DNA of 64,000 nucleotides, taken from an uncultured Pseudomonadota bacterium. Its GTDB lineage: Bacteria; Myxococcota_A; UBA796; GCA-2862545. The position numbers and the translations under genes are program-made. Below, in pieces: positions 1 through 8,730 of the stretch. Position 1 is the stretch's first letter. Each line of letters begins with the position of its first letter. The stretch is taken from assembly GCA_913061235.1 (NCBI GenBank), contig CAJXTB010000017.1, positions 62,001-126,000 of the forward strand, read 5' to 3'. A model generated the notes under the pieces. The model was not told where the DNA came from. It saw nothing but the letters and a program-made list of their open reading frames with translations, and made no database searches.

Positions 1-2
1 CC

Positions 3-653
3 GAAGCGCTGTGTCTTCGCTGTCATCAGGCCACCGCGACCTACCCCGGAAAGACCTTCACCTGCGTGTTCAACACGGGTCAGGAGTGGGCGAATGGGCC
101 CTATCCAGCGGAGGGAAAGAACTGTGTGAGCTGTCACATGCCGGAGGCTCAGCGCCCGGCGGCGATTGGTGGACCGGTTCGTACTGTCCGTCAGCACTGG
201 TGGCGTGGCGCGGGCATTCCTAAGGTCGCAGGTGTTCATCCACCTCCCCAAGCCAATCCGCCAGGCCTAGGTCTTACCGCTGCGTGGCAAGCCGATGGCG
301 TGCACATTGACGCGGTCAACGCGAACGCCGGTCACTACTTGCCGTCTGGAGACCCGGAGCGCTGGGTACAGGTGGTGGTGACCTTCCACAACGGTGCTGG
401 GCAGGCTGTAGGCGAGCCGTGGATGCAGCGCTATGGCCAGGAGTGGACGTGGTGGCCGGAGCCCGAGAAGCACGGCGATACGCGATTAGCGCCGCGTGAA
501 TCCCGGTCGTATGTGGTGCCGCTACCCAGTGGTGCGTCGACTGCGACTGTTGTTGCGTCGTCGCACAGGATGTCTGAAGAGACGGCCGGCTACCACGAGC
601 TGGAAGGGTACCCACTGTCTGTGGAGACCCACCGGCTGACCGTTCGACCCTAG
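3..653 (+). CDS. Multiheme c-type cytochrome, C-terminal part (5' truncated)
   Basis: The frame is open from the window edge, so the start lies upstream. Two CxxCH heme-binding motifs are visible near the truncated N-terminus (CLRCH and CVSCH), followed by a beta-rich domain containing GHYLPSGDPERW. That resembles the 'GHxxPTGxxxR' signature found after the heme region in periplasmic multiheme cytochromes (cytochrome c554 / NrfA-like superfamily). Likely role is periplasmic electron transfer; substrate and full heme count cannot be judged from the fragment. The TAG stop overlaps the stop of the convergent gene within one CTAG. Confidence 0.75.
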   Translation, partial: EALCLRCHQATATYPGKTFTCVFNTGQEWANGPYPAEGKNCVSCHMPEAQRPAAIGGPVRTVRQHWWRGAGIPKVAGVHPPPQANPPGLGLTAAWQADGVHIDAVNANAGHYLPSGDPERWVQVVVTFHNGAGQAVGEPWMQRYGQEWTWWPEPEKHGDTRLAPRESRSYVVPLPSGASTATVVASSHRMSEETAGYHELEGYPLSVETHRLTVRP

Positions 654-1990
654 TTGTACACGGCGATTGTGTAGCCAAGGTAGCCGGACCCAGAGCAGTT
701 GCGACCGAGCTCTTTCGTGTGGTCGCTGTGACCCGGAGCGATTCCAGCCACGTTGCCGTTGCCAGTAGAGATGTGGACTGGTGAGCCGCCTACAGCCTGT
801 CCGCAAGCATCAGCGTTGTTCGTCGAAATGTAGAACGAGGCGGTGGACCAGAGCGTTGTGATGAGGTTGGTGCGGCCGACATTTCCTCCGCCTAGGTACG
901 CTCGTCCTGGCCACGAGGTGATGTTTCCGAGGTTGGCCATGTAGCTGTCGTCGATGAGCGTCCCACTTGCGTTCCACATGCGGACGCGAAACTGGCTCAT
1001 GGGCAGGCACCCGTCAATCACGTCGCCGGCCACGTCATTTCCGCTGGTATTTGTGAAGCCCATGCACTGCGTCCAGCCTGCCGGTGGGCTGGGGTCGATG
1101 AAGGCAGATGACGCTATCAAGGTGCTTCCAGGTGGATTGATGTCAGCGGGTGCGATGACTTCGCCTGCACCGATCCATGTACCGTCTGCGACGGTAACGC
1201 CGCCAGCTATCTCGGCTCCAACGCCGATTGTGACGTCTTGTCCGATGACAGCGCCGGCTCGGATGATGGCGCCGGCCGCGATTCGGGTGTTCAGGCCGAT
1301 GGTCACGTTGGCCTCAATGGTCACGTCGCGTGCGATTCTGACGTTCTGGCCCAGGTCTACGTTGTTGCCGATGGTCGAGCGCTTGCGGATGCGCGTGTTC
1401 GTCGCAACGGTCACATTGCTGCCAAGCGACACTGAGGGGCCAACGATTCCCGCGATAGTGGTGCTGTCGCCGCTGCTGGCGGCGTCGGCGATCTGTACGC
1501 CTCGGGCTAGGACTGCGCCGGTCAGTAGGTCGGTGTGGTCACCGATCTGGGCCAGCGCTCCAACAACAACGTTGTTCGCGATGGTGACGTCGTCACCAAT
1601 ATCGGCGGCATAGCCAACACCGACGTTGTTGCCGGTCTGAACTCGCGTACCGGTCTGAGAGGCGCGACCGAAGCTGGTGTCATCTCCGATCTGATTGTCT
1701 GTGCCAATGGTGGCGGCGCGGCCAATGACGCTGTTCACACCAATCTGAAAAGGACCGACTGCTGAATCCAAGCCGCCAATCGAGGCCCGGTCTGCAATGG
1801 TCACGCCGGAGCCAACCGAGACCTCGGGGCCGATGTTGACGAGTCTGCCAATTTCAGCTCCCGCACCCACCGTTGCGGTGGCTGAGACGCAGGCGGCGTT
1901 TGCGTCGAAGTAGCTGTCTTCGCAGCCGTCCGAGTTGAGGTCCGCGGCGAAAGCGGTGGTCGATAGCAGCGCAAGTACGGTCGTAAGCAT
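650..1990 (-). CDS. Secreted hexapeptide-repeat (LbH) protein
   Basis: The protein is 446 aa. The ATG at 1990 is chosen because it follows a GGGGAG ribosome-binding site and starts a signal peptide (MLTTVLALLSTTAFA). A longer upstream frame exists but lacks this logic. Residues about 30-290 are a long run of hexapeptide repeats of the type [LIV]GxxxxIG, predicted to fold as a left-handed beta-helix. Cytoplasmic LbH proteins are usually acyltransferases, but here the signal peptide and length suggest a structural surface or periplasmic protein. Residues about 300-446 are a Cys-containing beta-rich domain I do not recognise. The motif TRIRKRSTIG recurs nearly identically in the large lipoprotein at 56135, so the two are paralogous in this region. 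Confidence 0.75.
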   Translation of the reverse strand: MLTTVLALLSTTAFAADLNSDGCEDSYFDANAACVSATATVGAGAEIGRLVNIGPEVSVGSGVTIADRASIGGLDSAVGPFQIGVNSVIGRAATIGTDNQIGDDTSFGRASQTGTRVQTGNNVGVGYAADIGDDVTIANNVVVGALAQIGDHTDLLTGAVLARGVQIADAASSGDSTTIAGIVGPSVSLGSNVTVATNTRIRKRSTIGNNVDLGQNVRIARDVTIEANVTIGLNTRIAAGAIIRAGAVIGQDVTIGVGAEIAGGVTVADGTWIGAGEVIAPADINPPGSTLIASSAFIDPSPPAGWTQCMGFTNTSGNDVAGDVIDGCLPMSQFRVRMWNASGTLIDDSYMANLGNITSWPGRAYLGGGNVGRTNLITTLWSTASFYISTNNADACGQAVGGSPVHISTGNGNVAGIAPGHSDHTKELGRNCSGSGYLGYTIAVYN

Positions 1991-2258
1991 TGTGTCTCCC
2001 CAGAGATGGCCGCACGGGGCACGCGGCGGCCCGGACTGTAGCGCATTGGGGGCAGAATTGGACCACGGAACAGACTCGAGTTGTCGTGATGCACCTAGCT
2101 TCAGCGCGTTCACCCCGTGGCGAAGGGATGACACTGACGGTGTTGACGCGTGACCGGCATGCGTTCACAGAGGAGGTGACGTTGCACTGTCATGGGCCAT
2201 CCCTGCCGTTCTGCACTGCATTGATCGCGGTGCGGTTTGCTCACCCCAGGGGTCGCGT

Positions 2259-2915
2259 TCACGACGGCTTCGGAAACGGAATCGGTGGCACGTCGTTGAC
2301 CACAATGCCCACGCCACGCTTGTGTAGGTGTTGGGCGCGTCCGTCGAGTCCGATGGCGAGGCGAAGTCCGACGAGCTGTAGCCGCACCAAGTCTCGCGCC
2401 AGCGAGGTGGTCTGCGGGTCTTGGCGGACGTAGTCCTCGGCGTTGACGGCGGCCAGACCGAGCGATTCCAACAGGTGTCGGGTCATGGCGAAGTGACTTT
2501 GCTCGGCCTTTTCGACGGTGATGACCTGGTCGAGTGCATGGGCCGTTGCCTCGGCCACCGCGACGAAGGCGTCTCGGCGGGCCCAACGGCGGCCATTGCG
2601 TCGGAGCTCACGGAGCACTGCGGATACGCTCCACAGCGCTTGGGGTGACGCCACTGCAACGAAGCGCGTTGGGGCGTCCCAAGCGGGCAAGGGGTGCATG
2701 GGAACGAAGTCGTCCTGCACAATCCGAATGCCACGCTGGTTGAAAGGCACGGCCCGCGAGTCCAGCCACATCGCCATGGGAAGGGAGGCGGTCTCGGTGG
2801 TGATGAGCACCGTCGAGAGGCTCCGGCTCGCGCCATCCGTCGCGGCTGCGTACAGGTCACTGCGCTCAGTGTTGACCGCGATGGCTTCACGAAGGTGTTG
2901 TTCGAAGGGGCCCAT
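2259..2915 (-). CDS. Hypothetical protein (218 aa)
   Basis: I do not recognise the family. The product has no signal peptide or membrane segment, is mixed alpha/beta at the N-terminus and helical in the middle (ALDQVITVEKAEQSHFAMTR), so it is probably cytoplasmic. The ATG at 2915 is preceded by a weak GGTGG. It is transcribed away from the desaturase gene, sharing a divergent intergenic region at 2916-3099. A 268-bp gap with no other supported gene separates its stop from the hexapeptide-repeat gene downstream. Confidence 0.55.
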   Translation of the reverse strand: MGPFEQHLREAIAVNTERSDLYAAATDGASRSLSTVLITTETASLPMAMWLDSRAVPFNQRGIRIVQDDFVPMHPLPAWDAPTRFVAVASPQALWSVSAVLRELRRNGRRWARRDAFVAVAEATAHALDQVITVEKAEQSHFAMTRHLLESLGLAAVNAEDYVRQDPQTTSLARDLVRLQLVGLRLAIGLDGRAQHLHKRGVGIVVNDVPPIPFPKPS

Positions 2916-3099
2916 GCCACCGGGTATCGCGGCACGGCGTCTGGGTGGATTTGCGACCAGATCTCAGCACGGGCGACGGGTGCAACGATTCATCCAGCCT
3001 GAATCTGGACGTTGCGCCACAACTATGCTGGGCAGCCCCAGGTTTACCCCACTAAGCGGTCGAACGAGCTACGGTGCGTCTCGGTCTCGGAGAGTGAAA

Positions 3100-4194
3100 G
3101 TGGTGGTAGCCCCCAAAACGACAGACCCCGTCGTAGCAGACACGACCCCCAACAATCCGTTCGAGCGAGCGGGACTGGGGCTGCTCAAAGACCCACGCGA
3201 CCTGATTTTCTTGCGAGTCATGGCCAAGATCAGCGCCATTGTTCTGCCGCTGGCCACGCTGATGTTTATGAGTGAGCCATGGGTCGTCGCCCTGATGGCC
3301 TTTCCCTACATTGGCTACGTATTCCTGAACTTCGGCGGTCGCTTTGGGCTGATGCTCCATGCCAATGGCCATCGTCCTATCTTCAAGCGCAAGTACAGCT
3401 TCCTGTCGCACTACGTGCCGTTTGTGCTCGGACCGTTCTTGGGGCACACCCCAACGTCGTTCGCAGCCCATCACATGCAGATGCATCATGCCGAAAACAA
3501 CATGCATGACGACAACAGCACCACGCTTACCTACCGCCGTGACACGTTCACCCAGTTCCTCCACTACTGGGCGCGCTTCTTCTTCTTCGGCCACATTCAC
3601 TTGATGCGCTACCTGTGGCTGCGCGGCAAGAAGAACACCTTTCGCTCCTTTGTTTTCGGTGAATTGGTCTGGTTTGCATTGGCCGGTACGGCGCTGTACA
3701 TCAACTGGGCCGCTGCTATCGTCGTCTTCATCCTTCCGATGTTGATGATGCGCTGGCTGATGATGGCTGGAAACTGGGCACAGCACTCCTTTGTTGATGT
3801 CACAGACCCCAACAATAGCTACCGAAACAGCACCATCTTGATGAACTCGTCGTACAACCACAAGTCCTACAACGACGGCTACCACATCATCCATCATCTC
3901 CAGCCGGGCCTGCACTGGTCAGAGATGGCGCAGTACTTCCAAGACCACCCGGAAGAGTTCGCTGAGCAAGATTGCCTTGTGTTCGACGGTATCCAAGACA
4001 ACCAAGCGGTCTGGTTCCTGCTGATGCGCGGCAACTACGACAAGCTGGCGAGGCACCTGGTGAACTTCAAGGGCCGCACCCACGAAGAGCTGGTTGCGCT
4101 ACTAAAAGAGCGTGCGCAGCGCACTCTGGGGCATCGCCGAGGCATCGTTGAGTTTGAGCCAGCGCTCCCCAAAGAGTCCATCGCCGCCAAGTGA
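3100..4194 (+). CDS. Membrane fatty acid desaturase
   Basis: The 364-aa product carries the three histidine clusters of the membrane FA_desaturase family: HANGH at about residues 87-91, HHMQMHH at 124-130 and HIIHH at 262-266, all expected to coordinate the di-iron centre. Hydrophobic segments occur at about 45-75, 185-225 and around the clusters. It would introduce double bonds into membrane lipid acyl chains or related lipids; regiospecificity cannot be read from sequence. The GTG at 3100 is preferred because GGAGA lies about 6 nt upstream; GTG at 3094 and 3103 are alternatives. The upstream open frame back to 2518 is not protein-like. It converges on the DUF5916 gene with a 7-bp gap. Confidence 0.85.
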   Translation: MVVAPKTTDPVVADTTPNNPFERAGLGLLKDPRDLIFLRVMAKISAIVLPLATLMFMSEPWVVALMAFPYIGYVFLNFGGRFGLMLHANGHRPIFKRKYSFLSHYVPFVLGPFLGHTPTSFAAHHMQMHHAENNMHDDNSTTLTYRRDTFTQFLHYWARFFFFGHIHLMRYLWLRGKKNTFRSFVFGELVWFALAGTALYINWAAAIVVFILPMLMMRWLMMAGNWAQHSFVDVTDPNNSYRNSTILMNSSYNHKSYNDGYHIIHHLQPGLHWSEMAQYFQDHPEEFAEQDCLVFDGIQDNQAVWFLLMRGNYDKLARHLVNFKGRTHEELVALLKERAQRTLGHRRGIVEFEPALPKESIAAK

Positions 4195-4201
4195 GCGAGC
4201 G

Positions 4202-6331
4202 CTAGGGTCGCAGCAATACGCTGACCTTGGCGAAGACGGCTCTGGACTCGGCTTTGGGTGTGCCCGAGACGTCTGTGACCTCCGAGTAGCCTAGCCAGAA
4301 CGCGGTTCCTGGGTGGTGGAGCCACGTGAGCAGCACCGATGAGAGAACCGTGGGGCCGCGCCGTGTACCGGCGTTGTGTTCCGCGAGCACACGCAGACCT
4401 AGAGGCCGTGTGAACTGCCAGGCCATGCGTGCACGCATGCGGGTCGCGTGGTCCGTGGACAGGGCGAGCTGGGGCCGAAACGTGGACAGCTGGCCGTTGA
4501 GGTCTAGGCGGATGCCTGCGTTGGGTCGCAGGGTGACGTCCAGCTCAAAATCGGAGGCGCGCGCGGGTGTCAGGGTCTCAAAGTCCAGCTGCTGCGACAG
4601 CTCCACCGTGGCGCCAGCATCAAGGACCGAGCCCAGCTGAGTGACTCCGCCGCCTGCAACGGACCACTCATCGGCGTTGACGCCTAACTCAGTACGCGAG
4701 CCTGCGAAGGACTCGGCAAACACCTCGTGCACGCCCCCCACAACGGCTGTGAAGCCACCGCCAGCGACCGTGTAGCCCTCGCCGTTTCTCTCCTCTTGGA
4801 CCTGCACGTTGGCGTAGGGACGAACCGTGTTGATGGCGCCGCCTGGCTCGTAGGTGTGGTCGATGCCCACCCGTCCATAGGTCAAGCCACTCTGCGGCAT
4901 GAAGCCGGTCTCTTTGCGCAGGCCGGGTGTTGTGTCTTCCAAGTACAGGTACAGCCCCGTGCCAACGCCCGTGCGTCGCTGCACCTCGAGCTGGTTGCCC
5001 ATGCCCCACAGCGACTGCCCGCTGACTTCGCCGGTCCACGATTGGGTATGCGCGGCGGCCATTGTCCAACGTCCACCGAGTGGAATGGCGGTGTCGATGG
5101 ACCCGAGAGAGTGCTGTCCGTCTGCACCTTCTGGATTCCATATACGTTTGTCGGCGATGGTTCCGCCTACCGTTCCGGCGGTGCCGACATCATGGGTGGC
5201 TCGGGCGAAAGAGGTCAGGGCAAGGCCGTCATCGATGTTGGTGAAGCCAGGAGTCTCGCGCTCGTGAATGGAGGAGCCGGGTGACTGGTCTAGGCCCGAC
5301 AACACGCCCAGTTGCCACGGTCCAGCGCGGCCAGACAGCTTCAATCCGCCAATGGGTTCAGCCAAGGTCCGCGTGTACAGAATGTCCGCCGGGTCTTCAA
5401 AGTACTCGGCACCATCGAGAAAGAAGGGGCGTCGTTCCTGGAAGAAGAAGGCGAAGCGCTGGTTGAGAGCTGTCGGTGTGACGTCGAACTCGACCTGCGA
5501 GAAGTCGGGATTGAGTGTAGCGGCGAGACCGAGGTTCGGAGTGATGCCCAGGCGGGCGTCGAGAGAAGGTCGCACAATGTCGAGGGCTGGAGACCACGGT
5601 TTCCAGGCCATGTTGCCGCTGTCGTCACGGGCGGCGGTCTGCACGAAGGTCGTCTGCGGCAGGAGCTCAAGGCCGGTGCCGGCTTTCGGAGGCCGAAGAC
5701 CCACAAGGTCCGCTGCTTGGGTGAACAGCTGCGGGTTTCCACGCTCCATTGTGGGAAAGCCGTACTTGGCGTTGTCGTGTGGAATCTTGCGCGTCAGCAA
5801 GACGCCCCAGGTGTCGCTGTCGGCCGAGTACCGCAGCGACCGCCAGGGCCAGGCAATTTCTAGAATGTAGCCGGTGTCTGTGACGCGTCCTTCTGAGCGA
5901 AAGACGGCGTCCCATGAGAACGTGACCGAGTCACCGTTGCGGCGGAAGTCTTGCTGCACACCCAGGGCGTTTAGGTAGAAGATGTAGCCGCTGCGCTCGT
6001 CCTTGAAGGTGTCTAGGTAGATACCGATCTGGTCGTCTGCATTGATGGCCTCGCGTGGGCTCACCCGTGCGCGAATGGCGTAGTCCACGTCTGTGACTTC
6101 AATAGCTGCGTACAGATACCGTTCGTCCTGAAGAAAGCGCACCTGTGTTGTTCCGGGCGGCGGACCTCCGGCAGTCGGTTGAAAGCGCATGAAGTCGGTG
6201 ACGGGCTCGACTTCGGACCATGCGGCTTCGTCTAAGATGCCGTCAACGTCAATGCCCTGGGCATCTCCCACATGCACCTGCGGTGTCTGGGCGAGGGCCG
6301 ACAAGCTCAGCAGGAAGGAAGACAACAGCAT
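4202..6331 (-). CDS. DUF5916 outer-membrane protein with N-terminal CBM9-like domain
   Basis: The 709-aa product has a signal peptide (MLLSSFLLSLSALAQ). Residues about 20-200 resemble a CBM9-like sugar-binding domain (DGILDEAAWSEVEPVTDF, then WPWRSLRY). The remaining 500 residues alternate hydrophobic and polar residues in beta-strands with FFFQERRPFFLDG, the hallmark stretch of DUF5916. Family members are predicted outer-membrane barrels, often encoded with proteases or glycan enzymes; function is not established. The ATG at 6331 has no strong Shine-Dalgarno sequence, and a TTG 21 bp upstream is an alternative. Confidence 0.85.
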   Translation of the reverse strand: MLLSSFLLSLSALAQTPQVHVGDAQGIDVDGILDEAAWSEVEPVTDFMRFQPTAGGPPPGTTQVRFLQDERYLYAAIEVTDVDYAIRARVSPREAINADDQIGIYLDTFKDERSGYIFYLNALGVQQDFRRNGDSVTFSWDAVFRSEGRVTDTGYILEIAWPWRSLRYSADSDTWGVLLTRKIPHDNAKYGFPTMERGNPQLFTQAADLVGLRPPKAGTGLELLPQTTFVQTAARDDSGNMAWKPWSPALDIVRPSLDARLGITPNLGLAATLNPDFSQVEFDVTPTALNQRFAFFFQERRPFFLDGAEYFEDPADILYTRTLAEPIGGLKLSGRAGPWQLGVLSGLDQSPGSSIHERETPGFTNIDDGLALTSFARATHDVGTAGTVGGTIADKRIWNPEGADGQHSLGSIDTAIPLGGRWTMAAAHTQSWTGEVSGQSLWGMGNQLEVQRRTGVGTGLYLYLEDTTPGLRKETGFMPQSGLTYGRVGIDHTYEPGGAINTVRPYANVQVQEERNGEGYTVAGGGFTAVVGGVHEVFAESFAGSRTELGVNADEWSVAGGGVTQLGSVLDAGATVELSQQLDFETLTPARASDFELDVTLRPNAGIRLDLNGQLSTFRPQLALSTDHATRMRARMAWQFTRPLGLRVLAEHNAGTRRGPTVLSSVLLTWLHHPGTAFWLGYSEVTDVSGTPKAESRAVFAKVSVLLRP

Positions 6332-6432
6332 GCCGGCTCGTACCGCAGTCAAGCGACTCTCGCGAGTGTTGTGCAGCACGTTGTGGTGCACAGGATGCAA
6401 CGTTGGGTAAGAGATGTCGGAGTGGAGGTCGC

Positions 6433-6720
6433 ATGCGTTGCGTGAGTTTCGTCGGTTTACTTGCGGCTTGCGGCGGGTGCGGCGCAACGGGCGATGCGTC
6501 TGGCTTGGACCTGATCTCCGACCAGCCACTTGAGGGCCTCATCAACGGAGAGGCGTGGACATACACTGGCGGCGACGACGACGGGTCAGTGACGTTCAAC
6601 GGAACCGTTCGCGTTGACCGGATTGATGATGACGAAATTGCCGGTGGGGTGTACGCCATTCTTGACGATGACAATCAGGTCGACGGAACCTTCACCATCT
6701 CACGGTGTGCAAGCGAATGA
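6433..6720 (+). CDS. Small lipoprotein
   Basis: This 95-aa product starts at an ATG preceded by GGAGG. A lipoprotein signal (FVGLLAAC) places the lipidated Cys at about residue 13, and the mature part is Asp-rich and beta-like (GEAWTYTGGDDDGSVTFNG). The family is unknown. Its stop codon overlaps the start of the UPF0324 gene as ATGA, so the two are expected to be translated together. No promoter stands out in the 101 bp separating it from the divergent DUF5916 gene. Confidence 0.7.
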   Translation: MRCVSFVGLLAACGGCGATGDASGLDLISDQPLEGLINGEAWTYTGGDDDGSVTFNGTVRVDRIDDDEIAGGVYAILDDDNQVDGTFTISRCASE

Positions 6721-7673
6721 CGGTTCGGGGACAAACACCAGGAATTGTGCTCTGTGGCGTTCTAGCTGCCGTTTCATGGGCCATTGGCGGTTCCATCCCC
6801 ATGCTTGGAGTGCCCGTCGCCGCCTTGCTCCTAGGGCTGGTCTTCGGTCCCTTGGTTCGTCGCCAAGCGGTCCTTCAACAAGGCGTGCGCTTTAGTGGCA
6901 CACGAGTTCTGTCCGCCATGATTGTGGTGTTGGGACTGAGTCTTGATGTGAGCGGCTTGGCCGATGCTGGACCGAGTGTGCTGGCATGGGTGACGGTTGT
7001 CACAGCGCTCGCAGTGGGACTGGGAGCCCTTGGAGCACGCGTTCTTGGCTTGTCGCGTGGCATTGGCCTGCTCATTGGCATGGGCTGCGCCATCTGTGGA
7101 ACCGCGGCGATTGCTGCCGCCACGCCCCTTGTGAAGGAAGATGACGGAGACCCTGGCATTGCTGTGGCCGTCATTCATGCGCTCGGGCTGGTGATGCTGC
7201 TCGTGGTTCCGGGTCTTGCTGCGCTGTTGGGCCTCAGCGACACCTCCACTGGTGTGCTCATTGGCGGCACACTTCCGGCGTTGGGTCACGTGGTCGCGGC
7301 CGGATTTTCGCTTGGAGAGTCGGTAGGGGACTTGGCAACAGCCGTCAAGATTGGCCGTATTGGGCTGCTGTTACCGGCACTTGGCATCTTGGCAGTGCTT
7401 CTGCGCAAGCCCGGTACCTGGCCGATTCCTTGGGAAGTCATTGGGTTTGTGCTGACAGCCACTGTGGCTGCGACCGGTGTGCTTCCGGCGGCGGTTGTGG
7501 ACTGGGCAGACCTGTTGGCCGACGCGCTCCTTGCCATCGCCATGGTGGGTATTGGAGCGGGCATCGATCTGTCGAAGCTGAGAGGTGCGGCACCCCGTGC
7601 ACTCGCGCTGGGGGCGGTAATTCTATCGGTGCAAGTAGCATTATTCTTGCTGTGGGCCCTTCTGGCCCCGTAG
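6717..7673 (+). CDS. UPF0324 / YeiH-type putative sulfate exporter
   Basis: The 318-aa polytopic membrane protein has about 10-11 hydrophobic segments. Family features include the N-terminal GVPVAALLLGLVFGP, IGMGCAICGTAAIAA around residues 115-130, and GTLPALGHVVAAGF. Members of Cons_hypoth698 (PF03601) are annotated as putative sulfate exporters, and some are linked to taurine or sulfonate metabolism; substrate here is unproven. The ATG overlaps the TGA of the upstream lipoprotein, the probable mechanism of coupled translation. A hairpin at 7738-7760 may end the transcript. Confidence 0.8.
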   Translation: MTVRGQTPGIVLCGVLAAVSWAIGGSIPMLGVPVAALLLGLVFGPLVRRQAVLQQGVRFSGTRVLSAMIVVLGLSLDVSGLADAGPSVLAWVTVVTALAVGLGALGARVLGLSRGIGLLIGMGCAICGTAAIAAATPLVKEDDGDPGIAVAVIHALGLVMLLVVPGLAALLGLSDTSTGVLIGGTLPALGHVVAAGFSLGESVGDLATAVKIGRIGLLLPALGILAVLLRKPGTWPIPWEVIGFVLTATVAATGVLPAAVVDWADLLADALLAIAMVGIGAGIDLSKLRGAAPRALALGAVILSVQVALFLLWALLAP

Positions 7674-7737
7674 CACCGCTCTACTGCCCGAACAGCGTGA
7701 CCTGGGAGGCCGCTGTCCCGGGCTCGTCAGAGGAACT

Positions 7738-7760
7738 CCGCGCCATGGTTCACGGCGCGG
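7738..7760. terminator. Hairpin between convergent genes
   Basis: A perfect 7-bp stem (CCGCGCC / GGCGCGG) with a 9-nt loop lies in the 99-bp gap between the exporter and the convergent LTD-like lipoprotein gene. There is no T-run on either side, so intrinsic termination is uncertain. Confidence 0.35.
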
Positions 7761-7772
7761 GGTTCGACACAC

Positions 7773-8579
7773 CTACCGACGAGTCGTGGTTCCCTGCGCT
7801 GCGGTGCAGGTGTTCGCTTCTCGGACTTCGTTCACGATGTAGTCGCCGGCTGACGTGCCGTCGGTTCCAACCGTGCGAGCGATGGAGCCGTTTGTGATGG
7901 CTGGAGCACAGGCGCCGGTCCACTTACCGACTGCTTCAGCTTGTCCCTTGCGGTCCTCATCACTGGCACCCCAGCAGATGTAATCGGCGATAGATGCATC
8001 TGAGCCAAAGGAACCATTGATGTACAGCATCATCTCACCGCCGGCGTCATTGTCTGCGGTGAAGCTCGTTGGCCAGGGCACTTCCGCGTAGCCGTTGGCG
8101 GGGACGACGACGCTGCCGGCATGGGACGACAGTGAGATGTACGCGAACGGCGCACAGAACTGGTGGCTGAGGCTGGACAAAGCAATGTCAGAGTCGGTGG
8201 TGTTGAACAGCTCGATGTAGTTGCCAGGATCGATCTCGCTGAAGACGATGCTTGGCATTGTCTGTGTTGCTGTTCCGCCGTCATCCAGAGGGTCCAAGTC
8301 TACGGGGCAGTCAGCAACCGCGGTGTCGGTGTCCGGATCAGTGTCGGTGTCCGGATCCGTATCGGTGTCCGTATCGGTGTCCGTATCGGCGTCCGTATCG
8401 GTGTCCGTATCGGTGTCCGGATCGGTGTCCGGATCGGTGTCCGCTTCGGTGTCCGCTTCGGTGTCCGCTTCGGTGTCCGCTTCAGTGCCTGTTCCGATGT
8501 CCGTTTCGTCGGTGTCAGCAGGACAACCAACGAGAGTGGTGGAGAGCAGCAGGATGAGAGCGGGGGTAAAAATGCGCAT
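7773..8579 (-). CDS. Lipoprotein with Asp-Thr repeat linker and lamin-tail-like domain
   Basis: The 268-aa product begins at ATG 8579 with a lipobox (TTLVGC). Residues about 24-86 are a low-complexity linker of DTDTDPDTDA type encoded by 12-bp tandem repeats. The remainder contains IVFSEIDPGNYIELFNTTD and later ADNDAGGEMMLY, consistent with a lamin-tail (LTD-like) beta-sandwich found in secreted bacterial proteins. Four Cys in the C-terminal half could form disulfides. It is probably displayed on the cell surface with the linker as a spacer. I would not assign a specific function. Confidence 0.7.
   Translation of the reverse strand: MRIFTPALILLLSTTLVGCPADTDETDIGTGTEADTEADTEADTEADTDPDTDPDTDTDTDTDADTDTDTDTDTDPDTDTDPDTDTAVADCPVDLDPLDDGGTATQTMPSIVFSEIDPGNYIELFNTTDSDIALSSLSHQFCAPFAYISLSSHAGSVVVPANGYAEVPWPTSFTADNDAGGEMMLYINGSFGSDASIADYICWGASDEDRKGQAEAVGKWTGACAPAITNGSIARTVGTDGTSAGDYIVNEVREANTCTAAQGTTTRR
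8322..8495. repeat. 12-bp tandem repeat encoding the DT-rich linker
   Basis: About 14 units related to gtatcggtgtcc run in tandem, with variants ggatcggtgtcc and gcttcggtgtcc clustered in blocks. The block structure indicates local expansion by slippage. The unit is a multiple of three, so copy-number change alters linker length without breaking the frame. Confidence 0.85.
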
Positions 8580-8730
8580 TGAGCTTCCGATAGTTGGGGA
8601 GAGGCGCCCTTCGTACACTGGCCAAGGGCCGTACGACAACTACGGAGATGAGCATGTCCGAGTTTTCTCGGACGGTGTGCACCGTGCTCATGGCAGATTT
8701 ACGCGGTGAGTGTGACCGTGACGAGGGTGG

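Noticed and set aside
8163-8709. Plus-strand proteins made of Ser/Val or Arg/Cys/Pro repeats
   Set aside because: They are antisense or shifted readings of the 12-bp repeat in the minus-strand lipoprotein gene.
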